64,000 bases of DNA. Origin: Berghia stephanieae (lineage: Eukaryota; Mollusca; Gastropoda; Nudibranchia; Aeolidiidae). Shown here piece after piece: positions 22,930 to 61,929 of the stretch. Position 1 is the first letter of the stretch. Every line of letters begins with the position of its first letter. A program made the position numbers and the translations under genes. The notes beneath the pieces are model-generated. The model saw only the letters and a program-made list of their open reading frames with translations. It had not been told where the DNA came from and made no database searches. The stretch covers positions 17,932,174 through 17,996,173 of the forward strand of contig CM067455.1 of assembly GCA_034508935.3 (NCBI GenBank). Direction: 5' to 3'.

Positions 22930-24560
22930 AATCATATTGAAGTGTGTTCAGGTCATGAACGACAGTGTGTGTGAGGAGTTGCGTGGCTGCTTCGAGTGTA
23001 CTTATTGGAATGTTTTTTATTGACGCGTGTGAGGGTGTGAATGAACTTAATGATTGTGTGTCCGAGTATATAAAGTTTTGTGAGCAACAAGTGTGTGAAA
23101 GAAAAGAAGTTAAATGTTATCCAAATAATAAACCATGGATAACAAAAGAACTGAAATCCCTTTTAAATGAGAAAAAGCATATATTTATAAATGGTATCAA
23201 AGATGAACTAAAGATGAAACAAAGAGGAAATCAAAGAAGAAATTATTAAATGTAAGGAACGTTACAAAACAAAAGTAGAGAGAAGTTTCCAATCAGGCGA
23301 CATTAAAACAACTTGGAAAGGCATGAAAACAATTATCAATTACAATGAAAGCAAATCTAAAATACCCGACAATATCGATTTAAATGATCTGAACAAATTT
23401 TATGCCCGTTTTGATTCTACCAATAATGAATACGAAATTAAAAAGACTAAAAAATTACTGATAGAGCGTCTGAATGATGATGTTTTGTTTGTTTTTAAGG
23501 GTTTTACGGCGCTTGCAACACATTTAGGTTATATCAGCGCCAGTAAAAATGAAGAAAATGGGATAGTAAAAAGTTCTAGAATTACAATTAAAGCACCCAA
23601 GAGAGAGTAAGACAAAGGGGAATTGGGAACAAATAGGGATCAGATGTAGATTCAAAGAGCCTACCATCAATGTACTTAGTCTGATATCACCTATAAGTCT
23701 CACCCAGACACAAGCACAAGATCCAACAAAGAGGAATACACTCAAATGCTTACATTTCATTATACATTAAAAATAACAAATATAATAATACATAAGAGAG
23801 AGATGCTTTACAATGAAAAAAATATCATCTCCCAAAACAATAACTATGCATTTGACTGTTTCCCTCCCAGCCAAGGACTCCGGCCAGGGTCGGGACAAAA
23901 CCAAGCAATCTCATACCAAGACAAAGACAGAAAGCATGTTGGAAAACAGATATAAGGGGATAGAAGACACGGTAAGTGCCTCCCTGCCCACTGTGGAGGT
24001 AGGGAACCCCACCCAGTATGTATGAATGATGAATGCCAGAATGAATTTAGTGAGTGTGAGACAAAATTTATGTTTTCTAGACTGAATGAAAGGAAGGCAG
24101 CTGGACCGGGCGGTATAAAAGGAAGAATTTTGAAAACGTGTGCAGAACAATCATGCTACATTTTATTTATATTTTTAATATGTCTTTTTCATGCTCTTCC
24201 ATCCCTAGTATTTGGAAAACTTCAGAAATAATTCCTGTCCCCAAAAAAGACAAAGTAAAATCAATGAATGATTTGAGACCTGTCGCTCTCACATCAATTG
24301 TCATGAAATGTTTTGAAAAACTTATTTTATTACGAATCAATAACCATGTTAGACCTCATAAACTTTCTATTTTTAAAATTAATCCTTATATCATCTCCTG
24401 GGTGCTAGACTTCCATACAAATAGAATACAATATATACAAGTAAGAGGAGATGTCTTCAAAACATAACTTTAAATACCGGTGCTCCGCAGGGCTGTGAAA
24501 TCTCTCCCATGCTCTTTATACTTTATACAAACGACTGTAAAAGCGCAGATTTAAACATAC
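22930..24560 (+). mobile_element. Broken jockey-superfamily LINE (Rex1/CR1-like)
   Basis: Translated pieces in order: FFIDACEGVNELNDCVSEYI, YPNNKPWITKELKSLLNEKK, TTWKGMKTIINYNESKSK and LNKFYARFDSTNNEYEI, which is the linker before the RT. After an inserted SINE-A the RT continues: FSRLNERKAAGPGGIKGRIL, SIWKTSEIIPVPKKDK, MNDLRPVALTSIVMKCFEKL, NTGAPQGCEISPMLFILYTN. The endonuclease and the RT C-terminus are missing and the frame changes several times. A 35-bp minisatellite follows at once. Confidence 0.85.
23481..24022 (-). repeat. SINE-A inserted into a LINE relic
   Basis: A full copy on the minus strand, from head (GGTGGGGTTCCCTACC near 24016) to tail (AAAACCCTTAAAAACAAAC near 23481). The 10-base repeat TGAATGATGA stands at 23471-23480 and 24023-24032, a target duplication that fixes both ends at about 542 bp. 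This is the best evidence that SINE-A is a real retroposon with defined ends. Confidence 0.87.
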
Positions 24561-24735
24561 CCATGGGAGTGGGAGGTCAAAAGACCCCATCCAGCCCATG
24601 GGAGTGGGAGGTCAAAAGACCCCACCCAGCCCATGGGAGTGGGAGGTCAAAAGACCCCATCCAGCCCATGGGAGTGGGAGGTCAAAAGACCCCATCCAGC
24701 CCATGGGAGTGGGAGGTCAAAAGACCCCATCCAGC
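24561..24735. repeat. 35-bp minisatellite, 5 copies
   Basis: Units start at 24561, 24596, 24631, 24666 and 24701 and carry GGGAGTGGGAGGTCAAAAGA followed by CCCCATCCAGCC. The unit resembles the SINE-A head read backwards (GGGAGGTCAGGAACCCCACC), so it may descend from one. Confidence 0.95.
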
Positions 24736-24991
24736 CACGCAACTTGGATTCTGTCTGGAACTATTTATAGCCATAATTACAGGTGACTTTGGAAGTGGAG
24801 ATGCTAAAATAAACTGTATGCATCATCCACAATATAATGGTTTTAAACAATGACTCAGACTCCGTAAACTAAACTAAAATGAGAAAATCCCAGGATATCA
24901 GATTTCCAAGCCAAACGGCTTCTAAAAACGCCAACCTGTCACTCCTGATTGGCATGTGTGTAAATGTTGTGTAGAATTAATTGAAGGTTAA

Positions 24992-25140
24992 TTTACAATG
25001 TAACACAGCAACAGTTTACAATGTAACACAGCAACAGTTTACAATGTAACACAGCAACAGTTTACAATGTAACACAGCAACAGTTTACAATGTAACACAG
25101 CAACAGTTTACAATGTAACACAGCAACAGTTTACAATGTA
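24992..25140. repeat. 23-bp minisatellite, split by element D
   Basis: Units of TTTACAATGTAACACAGCAA plus CAG, six and a half copies. The array stops where element D begins (25141) and resumes after it at 26282 (ATGTAACACAGCAACAG), so it predates the insertion. Confidence 0.95.
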
Positions 25141-25477
25141 CAGGCCTGTAAATGGTTGGTGAAAAAATTGTCGGAACTTTTTGAACACGCGAAAATAGAC
25201 ACAACAGGACAAAAATATGGACACAACACAGACATGACACGTCAATTGACTAGTCAAATCATGTCACTTTCCCCTACTTATTTATAACGAGGTCCTTATT
25301 TTATGGTACCAAAAAAAAAAATTAAAAATCCCAATTATTTGAGGGCCCAGGTCTGAGTTAGTTGTAAAATATAAGGAAGAGAACAATTCCTACCCTTTTG
25401 AAGGATGTGTATCTTCACTCCTGTTTGTGTTAAATGTTTACGCTGATTCTTTCGTTTATTTGGATTAATTCTTATAG

Positions 25478-25542
25478 AAGAAGAAGAAGAAGAAGAAGAA
25501 GAAGAAGAAGAAGAAGAAGAAGAAGAAGAAGAAGAAGAAGAA

Positions 25543-25574
<32 letters not shown>

Positions 25575-25615
25575 TGAAGACCAAGACGAAGAAGAAGAAG
25601 AGGAGGTGGTGCGAG
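25478..25615. repeat. (GAA)n microsatellite
   Basis: About 120 bases of GAA with a few GAG, GAT and GAC variants, inside element D copy 1 and absent from copy 2. Confidence 0.95.
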
Positions 25616-25812
25616 AGCTTTCGAAGAAGAATATATATTTCGAAGAAAAATAATTATTTCGCATTATTTATTTCCGTCTCACATCTGGATGGAACCAAAA
25701 AAATATAGAGACTGAGAAATAAGAACCGGAGAAATGCATGTGTGACGGTAGCAAAATAGAGAGAAACTTTCCGGTTCGGTTCGACACACTTCTGTGTGTG
25801 CGTTATTTACTG

Positions 25813-25817
<5 letters not shown>

Positions 25818-25854
<37 letters not shown>

Positions 25855-25866
25855 TGTGTGTGTGTG
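25818..25866. repeat. (GT)n microsatellite
   Basis: About 48 bases of GT with one TTT interruption inside element D copy 1. Copy 2 has only a short GTGTGTGT at the matching spot. Confidence 0.95.
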
Positions 25867-26286
25867 AAGACGACTCGCGCAAACTTCGCGACCTCTCTCT
25901 CGCTGGCTGTGGCACAGTAGGCAGGCAGTGAATACATCCACGGTTAGCGGACCGTGTAGGTGACATGATAATATTATAGCTTTTTTTTTGTTTTGTCTTT
26001 GATGCGACAAATAAAAAGTTTTTTTTGTTTTGTTTTTTTAAAGTCGGCATTTGAAACGGAATAAAATCTATTTTTTTTTCGTTTTGTCGGCATCTGAAAC
26101 GGAATAAAATCTAATTTTTTTCGAGGAACGAAATAAAAGTCTTTTATTTTCTTTTTTATTGGTTCTGTTATTTGACGTTACGAATTTTATTTTTACTATT
26201 ATCTTTTTTTTTTTTTTAGCACTTATAGAGCAAAATCGTACTGTCGGAAATCCGACAATAGACGGAAGATTTACAGGCCTGATGTA

Positions 26287-26924
26287 ACACAGCAACAGTA
26301 ACACAACATCATGTCTGACACGTTTATAGAACATTTCAAGTCTTCTTCAAAGAATTAGAATCCAGACATTATTATAGTACATCATATATGGGTGACCCAC
26401 TCTCTACAAACGGATTATTTTATTTTGTCGGTCGGGGTCGGGATGAAATGGCTGCGGGACATTTAATTTATCACCAAAAATGCGATACATCAGGACTAAT
26501 CTTTCTTCGTCATAGTGGAGAATAAATACAGTTTCTTCCATTGCCAAAAGGTCAAAGTTCACATGCCAAAAGGTCAAAGTTCACATGCCAAAGGTCAAAG
26601 TTCACATCATTTCAATTCTGAATGTCCTCCTAACAGTCCAATTCCAAGTCATCCCGATATAATACCCTTGTTAGAGTGGGTCACATATTTTCATCTCAAT
26701 TTCATAAATCAGATATTTCTATGATAACTGCTATAGGTGACACCAAACTACAAGACAATCCTATTGTTATCAATATCTATATTTAGATCATAAAAACTAG
26801 GTCATATTTACAGCAAATTTCAACTCTCCTGTAATATTTAAATTTCAAACAATCTCGCGCCCATTACAACAACGAGGTCAACTGTAGACTTTTTTATTTC
26901 TGGGCGTGTTGGGTTTTTAATATT
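26287..26924. other. Spacer with a short triplication
   Basis: No gene seen. At about 26541-26606 the 21-base motif TGCCAAAAGGTCAAAGTTCA occurs three times in tandem. The rest is unassigned AT-rich sequence. Confidence 0.5.
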
Positions 26925-27100
26925 TGTTTATCAGGGTTTTATGGCAAGTGTGAAACATTTAGCTCAGATCAGTGCCAGAGAAACATTGAAGGAAAATCCA
27001 AATTGACAGTTGAAAGAAGTAAGACAAATAGGATTGGTTGAAATAGAGAACAGATGTAGACGCCATTACTGCCAAGTTTGAGATCACCTATAGGAGATTA
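26925..27100 (-). repeat. SINE-A, tail-side fragment
   Basis: Diverged tail and middle blocks on the minus strand (CAGTGCCAGAG..., AGTAAGACAAATAGG, GAGATCACCTATAGGAG). The head is missing. Confidence 0.6.
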
Positions 27101-27471
27101 AAATTGAAATTTGTATTTGGAAATGTAAAATTATAGGAGCTTACAATTTTGTCATTGACGGAAAACCGCCATGTTTTACTTGTTTAATAATTGAAGCTTT
27201 TAAAAAATGGCTTTTTTATCCAGAAAATTTTGGCATTTTCCAATGACTTGTTTGGCATTCTCTTTTGCATCAATTCAGATATTCTGGCATTTAGTATGGG
27301 CACTGACAAACTGGCCAGGGGAATACATCTGTCAGTTCTGACCAACAGGCCCAAGCAACCTTTGGTCAATATTGACCAATAGCTATTTTTTTTGGCTCCA
27401 CAAATGAGACGAGTTAAAATTGACTTGATTAGGAAACAGAAAGCCTAAAGTTGACGCCCCATTCAAGTTGC
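27101..27471. other. Unassigned spacer
   Basis: No gene, SINE or array that I recognise. Short open frames exist on both strands but have no protein-like features. Confidence 0.4.
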
Positions 27472-27808
27472 TTTTGGATGCGACTCCATCAAATGATAAC
27501 AATGATGGCAATTGGATGCGACTCCATCAAATGATAACAATGATGGCAATTGGATGCGACTCCATCAAATGATAACAATGATGGCAATTGGATGCGACTC
27601 CATCAAATGATAACAATGATGGCGACTCCATTAAATGATAACAATGATGTCAATTGGATGCGACTCTATCAAATGATAACAATGATGGCAATTGGATGCG
27701 ACTCTATCAAATGATAACAATGATGGCAATTGGATGCGACTCTTATCAAATGATAACAATGATGGCAATTTGATGCGACTCTTATCAAATGATAACAATG
27801 ATGGCAAT
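27472..27808. repeat. 38-bp minisatellite, ~9 copies
   Basis: The unit carries TTGGATGCGACTCCATCAAA followed by TGATAACAATGATGGCAA. Some units are shortened by a few bases and later ones read CTCTATC or CTCTTATC. Confidence 0.95.
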
Positions 27809-27986
27809 TGTGTGGAAAAACAAACAAAACAGACTATATTAAAATTTAATGAAATAAAACACAATTCACCAACATTTTGGGCACATGGACTTTCATTAGA
27901 TTGATGAAATAATTTAATATACCCGAGCAAAGACGAATAATAAATAAATAAATAAATGAAAAAATTAATGAATAAACAAACACATA

Positions 27987-28335
27987 TTTTTTTATTTTTT
28001 TTTTGTTTGTTTGTTGCTTTAGGTCTCTTCCAACACAATTGAGGTTATATGAGAGACCGCTGAAACAAAAAAACAAGCAATCTAACAAAAATAGTACAAA
28101 TGTAAATCAAAATCATAACCTAAAGATATCATAAGCTAAATTATAAATAACCAAGGACAAACAGGCAGAAGATTTACAGAAAAAAAAATATCCCCTGTCA
28201 AAAATACAATCACAAACCAAAGAAGCAGGATAGGCTAGTAAAGAGAAGAAGAAACGACATCACTATCAGATCGTACACCCATGCGAACATCATAGGTATA
28301 TGATTCAAGGGTGATGCTCCCATCCAACCACCCGC
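27987..28335 (-). repeat. SINE-3, copy with clear target duplication
   Basis: SINE-3 is a ~345-bp element. On the minus strand it runs from GCGGGTGGTTGGATGGGAGC to a tail TGGAAGAGACCTAAAGCAAC followed by AAACAAA and an A-rich end. The 12-base duplication AACAAACACATA stands at 27975-27986 and 28336-28347. Two more copies (59470, 61588) lie inside a minisatellite. Confidence 0.88.
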
Positions 28336-28347
28336 AACAAACACATA

Positions 28348-28599
28348 AATCAATTAATAAATGGATAACCCAATATAATAATGGAAAAAAAAAAACCTGG
28401 ATAAACAGATGTCAAAATGTATTGGCTTCTAAGCAACTTTAATTTCAAATTGAATTCAACAGGAAAAATATTCACGCCCAAAAAGGAATCATTGATTGTC
28501 CAGTCCAATCCACAAAGTTACAACAGATGACCTCATCTGGCAATGAGATGATCACGAGTTGCTGATCTGTCAGACATTCTCAATCTCATTGTCAATGTT
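28348..28599. other. Unassigned spacer
   Basis: AT-rich sequence between SINE-3 and SINE-A with no recognisable feature. Confidence 0.4.
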
Positions 28600-28985
28600 G
28601 TTTTTAAAGCTTGTATTGTAAGGCGCTTGCGACATATTTAGGCCATTTCAGCGCCAGTAAAAAGGAAGAAATTGGGATGGTAAAAAAATTATAGATTACA
28701 ATTAATCGCACACAATAAAAGTAAGACAAATGGGAATGGTACAAATAGGGATAGATGTAGATTTCAAGAGCGTTCCATTAGGTACTTAGTTTGAGATCAC
28801 CTAAAAGTCTCATCCAGACACCAGCACAGGATCCCACTAAGAGGAATACATTCAAATGTTTACATGATAAATTCAAATGAACAAATATAACAATACGTAA
28901 CAGAGAGAAGATTTACAACGAAAAAAATATCTCTCAACGTTTCCTTCCTGCCCATTATGGGAAGTCAAGAATCCCTGCCAGTCAG
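28600..28985 (-). repeat. SINE-A, partly deleted copy
   Basis: The tail (CAGCGCCAGTAAAAAGGAAG) and middle block (GATCACCTAAAAGTCTCATC) are present. Most of the head is missing, but its last piece (CTGCCCATTATGGGAAGTC) remains. Confidence 0.75.
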
Positions 28986-29139
28986 GCTGATCAATCAAGA
29001 CTGTGCCAAACAAAACAAAACAAAGACCAACTGTTATTGAATTGATGTACGCATTGGCCAACTGACCATGTTCAAAATATAGTTTAAAGAAAAGAATTAT
29101 TGTCCATGGCATGATACTGATGAAAAATAATTAGATGAG

Positions 29140-29144
29140 AATGA

Positions 29145-29191
<47 letters not shown>
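29140..29191. repeat. (GAT)n microsatellite
   Basis: About 50 bases of ATG/GAT triplets. Confidence 0.93.
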
Positions 29192-29324
29192 CAAAAGCTC
29201 AATGGAGACAAGAAGAGTCGAATCCATTCAGACCATGAGAGAAGAAAGACATATTTACTGATGACGATATTTCACAGTGGTGACTCATCACACCAACACG
29301 TGCCATGGGAAACTCACAGATAAA

Positions 29325-29590
29325 ATGTTTTGCTTTTAAAGTTTTTACATTTAGGTCGTTTCAGAGCCAGTAAAAAGGAAGGAACTGGGATGGTAAAAAA
29401 GCTATAGAATTACAATTGAAAGAGTCCTAGAAAAAGTAAGACAAAAGGGGACTGGGTCAAACGGGATGGATGTAGATTACAACACTGTCAAAGTAATAAG
29501 TTTAAGATCACCTAAAAGTCTGATCCAGACAAAAGCACAGGATCCCACTAAGTGGCCCACACTCAAATGTTAACACTTATCAATCATAAT
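29325..29590 (-). repeat. SINE-A, tail half
   Basis: Tail and middle blocks on the minus strand (AGAGCCAGTAAAAAGGAAGG, TAAGATCACCTAAAAGTC). It is cut just before the TA that flanks the next element. Confidence 0.7.
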
Positions 29591-30366
29591 ATACAGTGCA
29601 ACCTCCTAATAACAACATCACTCGGGACTGGAAAATGATGTCGTTATCCAGGGGTGTCGTTATTCTGGAGTTTTCCAGATGGCAGGAAAAGGGGGTGTGG
29701 AGAGATCCATGATAATAATGATGTGAAGCACGGACCATGGAGAGATCCATGATAATAATGATGTGCAGCACGGACCAGTGCCTGTTATAAGACGTGTTCC
29801 AACCATGCAAGAATGTGTATTTTCAAAGTTGACAAAAAAGGGCCTACTGCTTTCACTCTGCAATGTGTATTGTCAAACCAGAATGAACTCAGTTGTTTAA
29901 TTAAATGGCCTTTAATAATACAATGGAACACATCTCAATTCTTGATTCCCTCTGGATTATCAGCAATAGGAGGTCGGCAATGACACTGTAGCTGTGGCAA
30001 AGAATCTGAAGCAGCAGAGCATCTGGTCGAGCGTTATGTTATGACGAGGCTTGCGACTGTACACAAATGGAGCAACGGATACACCGCCAGGATAGACCAT
30101 CATAATAATATAGTAGCGTGAGACCATTAGCCGTTACTTCTGATGCCAGATGTCCTCTGGTCAATTTCAACATTAAAAGTTGTCAAATAGAATAAGACTT
30201 GGCCAAACACACATTCTGTCCCCTCTTGAAAAACTCATCGATTTTGATCAACAAAAAATTAACTACACAATGAAAATATTTTTTATTGAAATGAAAATGT
30301 CCCTTAACAGAGGTTTGACTGAAATGTACTTCGCTATTTTGGGGTTTTAATTACTAATAATATAAA

Positions 30367-31465
<1,099 letters not shown>

Positions 31466-31544
31466 TATAAAGCAAAAAAATCTGGACCGGACGTCAATGT
31501 CACTATCCAGGAGTTTGTCATTATCCAGGGGTTGCACTGTATTC

Positions 31545-31735
31545 AGTACATAACAGAGCTGATTTACAGGGGAAAGAAATCATCTTCTAAAACTATAACT
31601 ATACGTTTGACTGTTTCCCTCCCAGCCAAAGACTCTGTCCAGGACCAGAACAAAACTAAGTAATCTCATTCCAAGACAAAGACAGAAAGCAAGTTGGAAA
31701 AAACAGCAATAGAGGGATAAAAGACACAGCAAAAA
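31545..31735 (-). repeat. SINE-A, head half
   Basis: Contains the head-side blocks on the minus strand (TGACTGTTTCCCTCCCAGCC, CATTCCAAGACAAAGACAGA, GGGATAAAAGACACAGC). Middle and tail are missing. 31736-32069 shows no further feature and should hold the DCAF8 3' UTR; no canonical poly(A) signal was identified there. Confidence 0.7.
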
Positions 31736-32069
31736 AATGAACAACTATAAATGATAACCATTTCAACTTTCCTGACTGGTCCATAAAACGACATGGTGGC
31801 ACAAGACGACGCCCAACTAAAGGGGGTCAACAGTGGATTATATTCAGTCGTTCAACCAATGGGATCATTTGTTTCCTTTCAATTTAACACTTATAATGAC
31901 AACTCGTTTAAACTTTCTTTTTCGTTGATTGTCGCCTCGTATTGTGACGTCATGTTTTGGCCAGTGTGAGGCTAAGAGTTTACGAATGTTACGGATAGAT
32001 TCAAAGTCAATGCATGCCAGTGGTGGCTTTACAGTAATTATTATTGATTGGTAAAGATGAGTGGCTGGA

Positions 32070-58304
<26,235 letters not shown>

Positions 58305-58344
58305 CTTGTTGTAGAAATGGAAAATGGAGATAAACCAAAACAGT

Positions 58345-58452
58345 CATAAGTTGTAATTCCAATGTGTAAATCATAAGTTGTAATTCCAATGTGTAATTCA
58401 TAAGTTGTAATTCCAATGTGTAAATCATAAGTTGTAATTCCAATGTGTAAAT
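58345..58452. repeat. 27-bp minisatellite, 4 copies
   Basis: The unit carries AAGTTGTAATTCCAATGTGT followed by AAATCAT. It starts about 40 bases upstream (minus sense) of the acceptor of the 58195-58304 exon. Confidence 0.94.
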
Positions 58453-58710
58453 CAAATGTGACACAGACAAACATGAGACAATGAAAATGGGAATAAAGAA
58501 AGCTTGGTTGATATTGATCCCCCCCCCCCCAAAAAAAATACAGAAAACAAATGATTAATAATTATGACTGTTAATTGTTTGGTCCATCTGTCACACACTC
58601 AAACCAAGTTCAAATTGACCACACAACCATTCTGAACATTTAATATCACTTAACTCCTTATGAGTGTTTTATAAGTTGTAATAATAATCTATTTTTTTTT
58701 TTTGTTAAAC

Positions 58711-59012
58711 GAGCTTTTATATAGCGCAATATCCACTAAATGTGCTCAAAGCACTTTACAACAAGGGGTCCCTGGTCAACAGCAACATTTAACGTTTAGG
58801 ACGGGACATAACGCCTATTAGGCGATATTACAATTTTCCGGACAAAGACAATGCTGTTAATGGCCAGGTACTCATTTTACACCTGAGTACGGTGAGAGAA
58901 TGTGAATAAAGAGTCTTTTCCAAGGACTCAACTATGCGCCGAGCGCGAGGCTCAAACCCAGGACCTTCCGATCCGAAAGTGAGTGTCATACCACTAGACC
59001 ACATAGCCGCAC
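58711..59012 (-). repeat. SINE-1, near-consensus copy, inverted
   Basis: A complete minus-strand copy from head (near 59012) to tail TGGATATTGCGCTATATAAA, with an A-rich end. It is closely similar to the plus-strand copy at 57715, so the two form an inverted pair around a DCAF8 exon. A short ATAATAAT lies on both sides as a possible target duplication. Confidence 0.9.
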
Positions 59013-59204
59013 TATAATAATAATAAATACTTTCTACAAACCAATTATTAATATTAATACCTACAATGTTACACTATAGTAACTGCTACACAAAGAGATG
59101 ATGATAAACTTTTGGCCCAAAGGCCGTACCATTCTCGTGTCGTCATGAAACTTATTTATCACTCTAATTCTAATGAGCTCTATTCATCTTTTTCAAATCA
59201 TTTA

Positions 59205-59310
59205 TATAAGGATTTTATTGCATTTGCAACATATTTCAACACCAGCAAAATTACACAATATTATAGTAAAAAATAATCTCGATTTATAAAAGCACACGAG
59301 AATAGGCAAG
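59205..59310 (-). repeat. SINE-A tail fragment leading into an array
   Basis: A diverged tail block (TTTCAACACCAGCAAAATTA, ATTTATAAAAGCACACGAG) runs directly into AGGCAAGACAAAAGGGG, the unit of the next minisatellite. In intact SINE-A copies the same place reads AGTAAGACAAAGGGGAATTG. Confidence 0.7.
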
Positions 59311-59469
59311 ACAAAAGGGGAAATGGTTCAAATGGAGAAGAGCATTATACTACAGGCAAGACAAAAGGGGAAATGGTTCAAATGGAGAAGAGCATTATAC
59401 TACAGGCAAGACAAAAGGGGAAATGGTTCAAATGGAGAAGAGCATTATACTACAGACAAGACAAAAGGG

Positions 59470-59797
59470 TTTTTTTGTTTATTGCTTTAGGTCTCTTCCA
59501 ACACAAATGAGGTTATATGAGAGACCGCTGAAACAAAAAAACAAGCAATCTAACAAAAATAGTACAAATGTAAATCAAAATCATAACCTAAAGATATAAG
59601 CTAAATTATAAATAACCAAGAACAAACAGGCAGAAGATTTACAGAAAAAAAAATATCCCCTGTCAAAAATACAATCACAAACCAAAGAAGCAGGATAGGC
59701 TAGTAAAGAGAAGAAACGACATCACTATCGGATCGTACACCCATGCGAACATCATAGGTATATGATTCAAGGGTGATGCTCCCATCCAACCACCCGC
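59470..59797 (-). repeat. SINE-3 inside the 50-bp array, derived copy
   Basis: It matches the copies at 27987 and 61588. Its right junction (CGC|ACTGCAGGCAAGAC) is the same as that of the 61588 copy, but its left flank has no ACTGCAGGCAAG. It therefore looks like a copy made by duplication of array plus SINE, not by a second insertion. Confidence 0.85.
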
Positions 59798-61587
59798 ACT
59801 GCAGGCAAGACAAAAGGGGAAATGGTTCAAATGGAGAAGAGCATTATACTACAGGCAAGACAAAATGGGAAATGGTTCAAATGGAGAAGAGCATACTACA
59901 GGCAAGACAAAAGGGGAAATGGTTCAAATGGAGAAAAGCATTATACTACAGACAAGACAAAAGGGGAAATGGTTCAAATGGAGAAGAGCATTATACTACA
60001 GGCAAGACAAAAGGGGAAATGGTTCAAATGGAGAAGAGCATACTACAGGCAAGACAAAAGGGGAAATGGTTCAAATGGAGAAGAGCATTATACTACAGGC
60101 AAGACAAAAGGGGAAATGGTTCAAATGGAGAAGAGCATTATACTACAGGCAAGACAAAAGGGGAAATGGTTCAAATGGAGAAGAGCATACTACAGGCAAG
60201 ACAAAAGGGGAAATGGTTCAAATGGAGAAGAGCATACTACAGGCAAGACAAAAGGGGAAATGGTTCAAATGGAGAAGAGCATTATACTACAGGCAAGACA
60301 AAAGGGGAAATGGTTCAAATGGAGAAGAGCATTATAGTACAGGCAGGACAAAAGGGGAAATGGTTCAAATGGAGAAGAGCATTATACTACAGGCAAGACA
60401 AAAGGGGAAATGGTTCGAATGGAGAAGAGCATTATACTACAGGCAAGATAAAAGGGGAAATGGTTTCAAATGGAGAAGAGCATTATACTACAGGCAAGAC
60501 AAAAGGGGAAATGGTTCAAATGGAGAAGAGCATACTACAGGCAAGACAAAAGGGGAAATGGTTCAAATGGAGAAGAGCATTATACTACAGGCAAGACAAA
60601 AGGGGAAATGGTTCAAATGGAGAAGAGCATACTACAGGCAAGACAAAAGGGGAAATGGTTCAAATGGAGAAGAGCATACTACAGGCAAGACAAAAGAGGA
60701 AATGGTTCAAATGGAGAAGAGCATTATACTACAGACAAGACAAAAGGGGAAATGGTTCAAATGGAGAAGAGCATTATACTACAGGCAAGACAAAAGGGGA
60801 AATGGTTCGAATGGAGAAGAGCATTATACTACAGGCAAGACAAAAGGGGAAATGGTTCAAATGGAGAAGAGCATACTACAGGCAAGACAAAAGGGGAAAT
60901 GGTTCAAATGGAGAAGAGCATTATACTACAGACAAGACAAAAGGGGAAATGGTTCAAATGGAGAAGAGCATTATACTACAGGCAAGACAAAAGGGGAAAT
61001 GGTTCAAATGGAGAAGAGCATTATACTACAGGCAAGACAAAAGGGGAAATGGTTCAAATGGAGAAGAGCATTATACTACAGGCAAGATAAAAGGGGAAAT
61101 GGTTCAAATGGAGAAAAGCATTATACTACAGGCAAGACAAAAGGGAAAATGGTTCAAATGGAGAAGAGCATTATACTACAGGCAAGACAAAAGGGGAAAT
61201 GGTTCAAATGGAGAAGAGCATTATACTACAGGCAAGATAAAAGGGGAATTGGTTAAAATGGAGAAAAGCATTATACTACAGACAAGACAAAAGGGGAAAT
61301 GGTTCAAATGGAGAAGAGCATTATACTACAGGCAAGACAAAAGGGGAAATGGTTCAAATGGAGAAGAGCATTATACTACAGGCAAGACAAAAGGGGAAAT
61401 GGTTCAAATGGAGAAGAGCATTACACTACAGGCAAGACAAAAGGGGAAATGGTTCAAATGGAGAAAAGTCATTATACTACAGACAAGACAAAAGGGGAAA
61501 TGGTTCAAATGGAGAAGAGCATTATACTACAGGCAAGACAAAAGGGGAAATGGTTCAAATGGAGAAGAGCATTATACTGCAGGCAAG

Positions 61588-61929
61588 TTTTGTTTTGTTT
61601 GTTTGTTGCTTTAGGTCTCTTCCAACACAATTGAGGTTATATGAGAGACCGCTGAAACAAAAAAACAAGCAATCTAACAAAAATAGTACAAATGTAAATC
61701 AAAATCATAACTTTAAGATATCATAAGCTAAATTATAAATAACCAAGAACAAACAGGCAGAAGATTTACAGAAAAAAAAAATATCCCCTGTCAAAAATAC
61801 AATCACAAACCAAAGAAGCAGGATAGGCTAGTAAAAGAGAAGAAGAAACGACATCACTATCGGATCGTACACCCATGCGAACATCATAGGTATATGATTT
61901 AAGGGTGATGCTCCCATCCAACCACCCGC
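61588..61929 (-). repeat. SINE-3 inside the 50-bp array, primary insertion
   Basis: Flanked on both sides by ACTGCAGGCAAG (61576-61587, 61930-61941), a 12-base target duplication. The TGCAGG variant of the unit occurs only next to the two SINE-3 copies. Confidence 0.87.

Larger units (their letters stand above)
25141..26281. mobile_element. Non-autonomous TIR element D, copy 1
   Basis: The ends are CAGGCCTGTAAAT and its inverse ATTTACAGGCCTG, with further imperfect inversion (ATTGTCGGA). The flanking 5-base duplication ATGTA (25136-25140, 26282-26286) sits inside a minisatellite. No transposase frame is present. It holds a long (GAA)n and a (GT)n tract. Copy 2 is at 30367-31465. Short duplications of five to six bases and CAG ends could fit a hAT-like group, but this is not proven. 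Confidence 0.82.

Noticed and set aside
25335-25664. Poly-serine protein on the minus strand
   Set aside because: It is the (GAA)n microsatellite inside element D read on the other strand.
59773-61614. 613-codon plus-strand frame rich in Lys and Trp
   Set aside because: It is a read-through of the 50-bp minisatellite and crosses frame phases as 47- and 50-bp units mix. The sequence is derived from SINE-A and a SINE-3 edge.
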